This document shows, one piece after another, positions 59,497 through 64,000 of a stretch of DNA of 64,000 nt (the stretch's first letter is position 1; the number at the start of each line of letters is the position of its first letter). The notes below the pieces were generated by a model. That model ran no database searches and had not been told where the DNA came from. It saw only the letters and a list, made by a program, of their open reading frames with translations. The stretch comes from Photobacterium sp. SKA34 (GTDB lineage Bacteria; Pseudomonadota; Gammaproteobacteria; Enterobacterales; Vibrionaceae), in the NCBI RefSeq assembly GCF_000153325.1, contig NZ_CH724141.1, positions 1,037,850 through 1,101,849 of the forward strand, read 5' to 3'. Position numbers and translations under genes: made by a program.

Positions 59497-59939
59497 CAAC
59501 TGATTTTAAATCAAGCAATGCAAATTACGTTTTTCCGTACTCACTCCAATTTGTCTTTTGATGTCACTAAGCCACTCGGTAGCTGTCAGGCATACCAAGC
59601 TTCGTAAATCGATTTAATTTTGATGCCGTTATTAATTCATGAAAGCCCTCAATAATTTGGAGGCACTTTGATTGGGTGGCAAGGTAGGGAAGATGTATTT
59701 AGTTGTGGGGATTTGGATTAGATATTTTAGGTTAAAACTCTATTGGAGGTTTTGTTTTTAGTGTTATTTATGTGTAAAAAGTACACATGAATTGGTGACC
59801 AAAATGCGACCATAAGTGGTCTAACAACTTAAAATCAGAATAAACATCATACAATTGTGTATTTCATAAAGCACTGAAATTAAACATATATATTATTAAT
59901 CTTCTATTCTATGTAATTAAATTACGGGTGGGTTTAAGT
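59497..59939. other. Gene-free region containing dispersed repeat copy B
   Basis: Positions 59534-59625 (CCGTACTCACTCCAATTTG ... CACTCGGTAGCTGTC ... TAATTTTGATGCCG) resemble 40597-40680. At 59795-59814 the motif GGTGACCAAAATGCGACCA recurs at about 60130-60149 as GGTGACCAAAATAGTGACCA, so the two tRNA sequences lie between direct repeats. No gene. Confidence 0.5.
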
Positions 59940-59983
<44 letters not shown>

Positions 59984-59989
59984 AACAAT

Positions 59990-60065
59990 TCCTCCTTAGT
60001 TCAGTTGGTAGAACGGCGGACTGTTAATCCGTATGTCGCTGGTTCAAGTCCAGCAGGAGGAGCCA
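59990..60065 (+). tRNA. tRNA-Asn (GTT)
   Basis: 76 nt, complete cloverleaf: acceptor TCCTCCT/AGGAGGA, D-loop AGTTCAGTTGGTAGAAC, anticodon loop CTGTTAA, T-arm CTGGTTCAAGTCCAG, discriminator G and encoded CCA. Anticodon GTT. It follows the broken tRNA-Gly by 6 bp. Confidence 0.97.
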
Positions 60066-60070
60066 AATAG

Positions 60071-60098
60071 AAAAGCCCGCAAGAAATTGCGGGCTTTT
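60071..60098 (+). terminator. Terminator after tRNA-Asn
   Basis: AAAAGCCCGCAA, gaaa loop, TTGCGGGCTTTT with a T-run; a perfect 12-bp stem. Confidence 0.9.
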
Positions 60099-60238
60099 TT
60101 ACGTCTGTAAAAAATCACTTAAAAATACTCGGTGACCAAAATAGTGACCAACATTTTTCGCAAGCGTTTAGGCTATTCACGCCGTAAACGATAAGTTAAT
60201 GACTTTGTAAAGGAGATAAGCGAGATCTTTTATGACTA

Positions 60239-60596
60239 CTAAGGGTAGGTTGGGATAGGTTTGAATATTAGAAACGGTTTATCACTGTATATATTTGTAC
60301 AAATATCCTTCTCGTTATTTGTCTCAATATGGATATATCCTTCTGTAGCGACGACAGGCCTGCGTATTGAGTCTGAAAATTTTTGAGCAACCGAACGATG
60401 CCCATGTTGAGCGGCTTTACAAGCAGCCAATATAAAAGGTTCTTCATGCCTTTCATTGAAACCATCTAAACCAGTTATTTTATTCGCTACAAGAGTAGGC
60501 TCGAAAGGCTTCCCTTTAATAAATAGTTTTTCCCCATCAGAATGCATAAATAAAGCAACAGCTCCTTCATTTGGTGAATGATAACCTTTGACCGGG
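60239..60596 (-). pseudogene. Pyocin-like protein, C-terminal part separated by IS copy 3
   Basis: Continues 61855-62948 exactly: joined with one ggg duplication removed the frame is 1,449 bp (482 aa) and reads TSDLN-PVKGYHSPNEGA across the site. The C-terminal module has VALFMHSDGEKLFI (His) and EPFILAACKAAQHG (Cys), then SVAQKFSDSIRRPVVATEGY. This looks like the His/Cys modules at the ends of secreted toxins, and recalls the Rhs-core protein at 39246. Function presumably lost. Confidence 0.75.
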
Positions 60597-60668
60597 TGTA
60601 GTGGCATAGTGAATTTGGTCACTTAGTTAGAGGTGATATCATCACTTCATACGTTAACAGGTGACACT

Positions 60669-61846
<1,178 letters not shown>

Positions 61847-61854
61847 CCACTACA

Positions 61855-62948
61855 GGGTTTAAGTCGGAGGTGCCTACATTTCTAACCCATATAAAGTCAG
61901 CCTCATGATCACTGGATAGAGCCTCACTAATGTGGATATCTACTCTATTTTTTAATGCGCCCGCCCTCATGTTTTCTCCTTGACCAGTAACAACGCCTGA
62001 TTCATTAAGAGCGGTTATCTTAAAGACCAGATACAGAGGCTCAACCCCTGAATCTTCTGGGAACACAAGAATTCTATCTTGCCAATCACTCTCAGCAGGC
62101 ATCGGTAATACAGTCGATGAGTTACTAACCGCATCACTGAGTGGATTTACCCAAATATCACCGAATGACACACCATCATTTTGAGAGGGCGTTGTATAGG
62201 GCACTTGGTTTCCAGTCTCGTCTGGTGACCAATATATCGTAGGGCCACCTTCTTCTAATATGACTGAATATTGACCTTTTGCATTCTTATCCACATACCG
62301 TACTTGTATTCTGTCGTGACCATCGCCAACATGAAAAGCTCTGACTGTAGGGTAAACATCATCATCGTCAGGGTCTATTATCTGAACACGAATACGGCTT
62401 TTCACTTCTCGCATTTGCCTTAATTCTTCTTCTGTATGCTGCGTATCATCAGGAAACTGCAAGGCTTTAAACAGCATTAAAGAGAAATTAATAACAGGTG
62501 AGGTTTCAACAAAAAAGCGTAAGTTATCGAGTGATTTATCCTTAAACTTACCCGCAACCTGATTCAGTGCGCGTGCCGCTTTATCATTATTTGATTGGTT
62601 TTGTGTTCCTGCGGTCATCGTCGCACTACTAGAAATGACTGGAAGTGGTATAGCAAGAGGCATTGCCTCTGCTGAACTTATAAATAGTCCCCAAAGATTA
62701 AAACTATTTTTAATCGATTCCTTTTTTTGGCAAGCATCGGTATTGCCAGAAGGTTGTGAGCACGATTTAGCGAAAACTTTATCAAACTTTGCCTTATTTA
62801 AGTTATCCGAAATAAGCGATGGTGATGGTTCTTCTGTACTACAAAGCTTTGGTATTCTTTCTTCTGCTTGAACTTCTACTGGAGGGGGATTTTTAATTTT
62901 TGCATATTTAACATTAGGTTTTGCGCTAACTTCGGTTGCTTTCCACAT
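61855..62948 (-). pseudogene. S-type-pyocin-like protein, N-terminal part, cut by IS copy 3
   Basis: ATG at 62948 with AAGGA eight bases upstream. N-terminal about 150 residues without a known fold (one hydrophobic patch FISSAEAMPLAIPLPVISSS). Then the S-type pyocin domain (about 175-330): SRIRVQIIDPDDDDVYPTVR, QYSVILEEGGPTIYWSPDE and PLYLVFKITALNESGVVTGQ. The reading is broken at the IS after TSDLNP. Probably an antibacterial effector whose activity part lies at 60239-60596. No immunity gene recognised nearby. Confidence 0.75.
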
Positions 62949-63129
62949 AGTCTTATCCTTGAATTATTCCAAGAGGATAATACGAAAATAAAATGTGCAA
63001 TAATTGGCTCTATTTAACTTAATCGATCTAAAACGATCCGATACTGTAAACCAATTGTTGCAACCATTTAGAAATGTCACACGGTTCTCCAAGTTAGAAA
63101 TGTCACTTTTTCTAAGTGACAGAAATTTG
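62949..63129. other. End region of the ISNCY-type element
   Basis: Two copies of TTAGAAATGTCAC about 26 bp apart (near 63068 and 63094) and AAGTGACAG lie just beyond the transposase stop. They are probable transposase-binding repeats of the element end. Confidence 0.5.
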
Positions 63130-64000
63130 TTATTTCGCTTGGTCATACATCACGGGATTTATTCGCGACTGTCTACGTTGTTCTTGTCGTCTTGGTGTAT
63201 CTGAACGACTACGCTCTCTTAAACCTTCTGATTCCAATCGTTCTTGCTCTACCATCGCTAATCTCAAAACAGCGTCTAAACGCTTATTTTCAACTATCTC
63301 TCCCTGATTTATTCGCTCCAATTTATCAAAAATACTGTAACCTAATGATTGACCTAAATGCTTAATATCTATTTGACCGTCAGGGTAATCATGTATCATG
63401 ATATTTCTACCCACAAGGTTTTCATTTTCTGAATTTTTTTCAAGTAAATACATGACTTTGTCATACTGTAGCGTTAGTGATTTAGTTACTTTTCGCGAAG
63501 TTTGCCAGGAGAAAATATCGTATAACTCTTTCGGGGTTTCGTAGATAGGTCTGTGCACATTCAATTGACGTTTAGCTGGTTTAGCAAAGCGCCTGTTATA
63601 GTTATCTATAAAACCTGATAACCACTCGTTTGCTTCTTCTATCCCATTAATCCCTGCTAGCCTCATCTCTTTAACTAGACGGTCTTGAAGCGTTAAATTA
63701 GCGCGTTCTACGCGCCCTTTAGCTTGTGGAGTATTGGCACAAATTAGCTCAATGTTTAATTCTTTTAGTGCGCGACCATATTGAGTCAGTTTATTGCGGT
63801 CTTCGTTGCTAGCATGGTTAACACGGAAAACACCGTGTTTATCCGTGTAGAGCGCGACAGGCTTACCATGCTGTTGTATATACTGCTTAGTCGCAGCCAT
63901 ATATGAAAACGTCGACTCAGAATCACAAAAATATAAATGCATGATGGCGCTTGTTGCGTCATCAATAAAAACAAGCAATGTACATTTATCGGCTCGGCCT
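63130..64000 (-). CDS. ISNCY-type transposase, C-terminal part, continues past the window
   Basis: About 290 codons open to the right edge (entering as GRADKCTLLVFIDDATSAIM), so the N-terminus is outside. Integrase-core features: first Asp in LVFIDDATS, second in LYTDKHGVFRVN, Glu in QAKGRVERANLTLQDRLVKE. The C-terminal part is Arg/Gln-rich (SRSDTPRRQEQRRQSR). The sequence style (DKHGVFRVN, ANTPQAKGRVERANLTLQ) is that of ISNCY transposases. Intact as far as seen. Confidence 0.85.
   Translation of the reverse strand, partial: GRADKCTLLVFIDDATSAIMHLYFCDSESTFSYMAATKQYIQQHGKPVALYTDKHGVFRVNHASNEDRNKLTQYGRALKELNIELICANTPQAKGRVERANLTLQDRLVKEMRLAGINGIEEANEWLSGFIDNYNRRFAKPAKRQLNVHRPIYETPKELYDIFSWQTSRKVTKSLTLQYDKVMYLLEKNSENENLVGRNIMIHDYPDGQIDIKHLGQSLGYSIFDKLERINQGEIVENKRLDAVLRLAMVEQERLESEGLRERSRSDTPRRQEQRRQSRINPVMYDQAK

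Overview
The window looks like a chromosomal segment from a marine gamma-proteobacterium of the Vibrionaceae, probably Photobacterium or a close Vibrio relative. The reasons are AT-rich DNA, a V. cholerae VC1899-like CARF nuclease, a lipase with its dedicated foldase, a DUF2913 protein, a DUF5993/dsbB pair, tamA-tamB, and a VprAB-like two-component system beside lipid-modification glycosyltransferases. The species cannot be fixed from sequence alone. The segment is heavily worn: three 1,258-bp copies of one IS3-family element, decayed IS6 and IS200 elements, an ISNCY-type transposase at the right edge, and many pseudogenes.

Layout. 0-7 kb: a DUF1016 nuclease gene cut by the window edge, DUF5993-dsbB, a CobW/ZigA-type metal GTPase, and an Aer-like PAS chemoreceptor split by IS copy 1. 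7-14 kb: lipase plus foldase, a small secreted protein behind a Fur-like box, an EAL phosphodiesterase and MscS. 14-24 kb: secreted or surface proteins (one His-rich, one frameshifted, one lipoprotein), a subtilisin-like protease, a solitary Card1/VC1899-type CARF nuclease, a 2-hydroxycarboxylate transporter, a cysteine dioxygenase and a solitary Cas2-like protein. 24-31 kb: very AT-rich DNA with unfamiliar genes and an MscM-type channel. It includes an apparent two-gene unit: an exported 427-aa protein of unknown family followed by a 40-aa pre-peptide ending in CFFNPITCY.

32-38 kb: a type I-E CRISPR-Cas locus whose five Cascade genes (cas8e, cse2, cas7, cas5, cas6e) are all open, while cas3, cas1 and cas2 are pseudogenes. 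The array has five drifting repeats and four spacers of exactly 32 nt. 38-47 kb: an IS200 relic, a Tat-signal Rhs-core toxin-like protein, IS copy 2, an IS6 relic, HU, and decayed second copies of parts of the 0.4-5 kb region. 47-53 kb: LVIVD protein, tamA and tamB. 53-60 kb: DUF2913 protein, IS6 relic, two glycosyltransferases divergent from a response regulator/kinase pair with a perfect inverted repeat between them, then a truncated tRNA-Gly and an intact tRNA-Asn. 60-64 kb: an S-type-pyocin-like gene split by IS copy 3, and an ISNCY-type transposase.

The observations most worth following are the 26.0-kb peptide, whose tail matches the arthropod allatostatin-C core pattern, and the Cascade-only I-E locus. 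Next come the decayed duplication whose dsbB was removed between 8-bp repeats, and the two toxin-like proteins that end in similar His/Cys modules.
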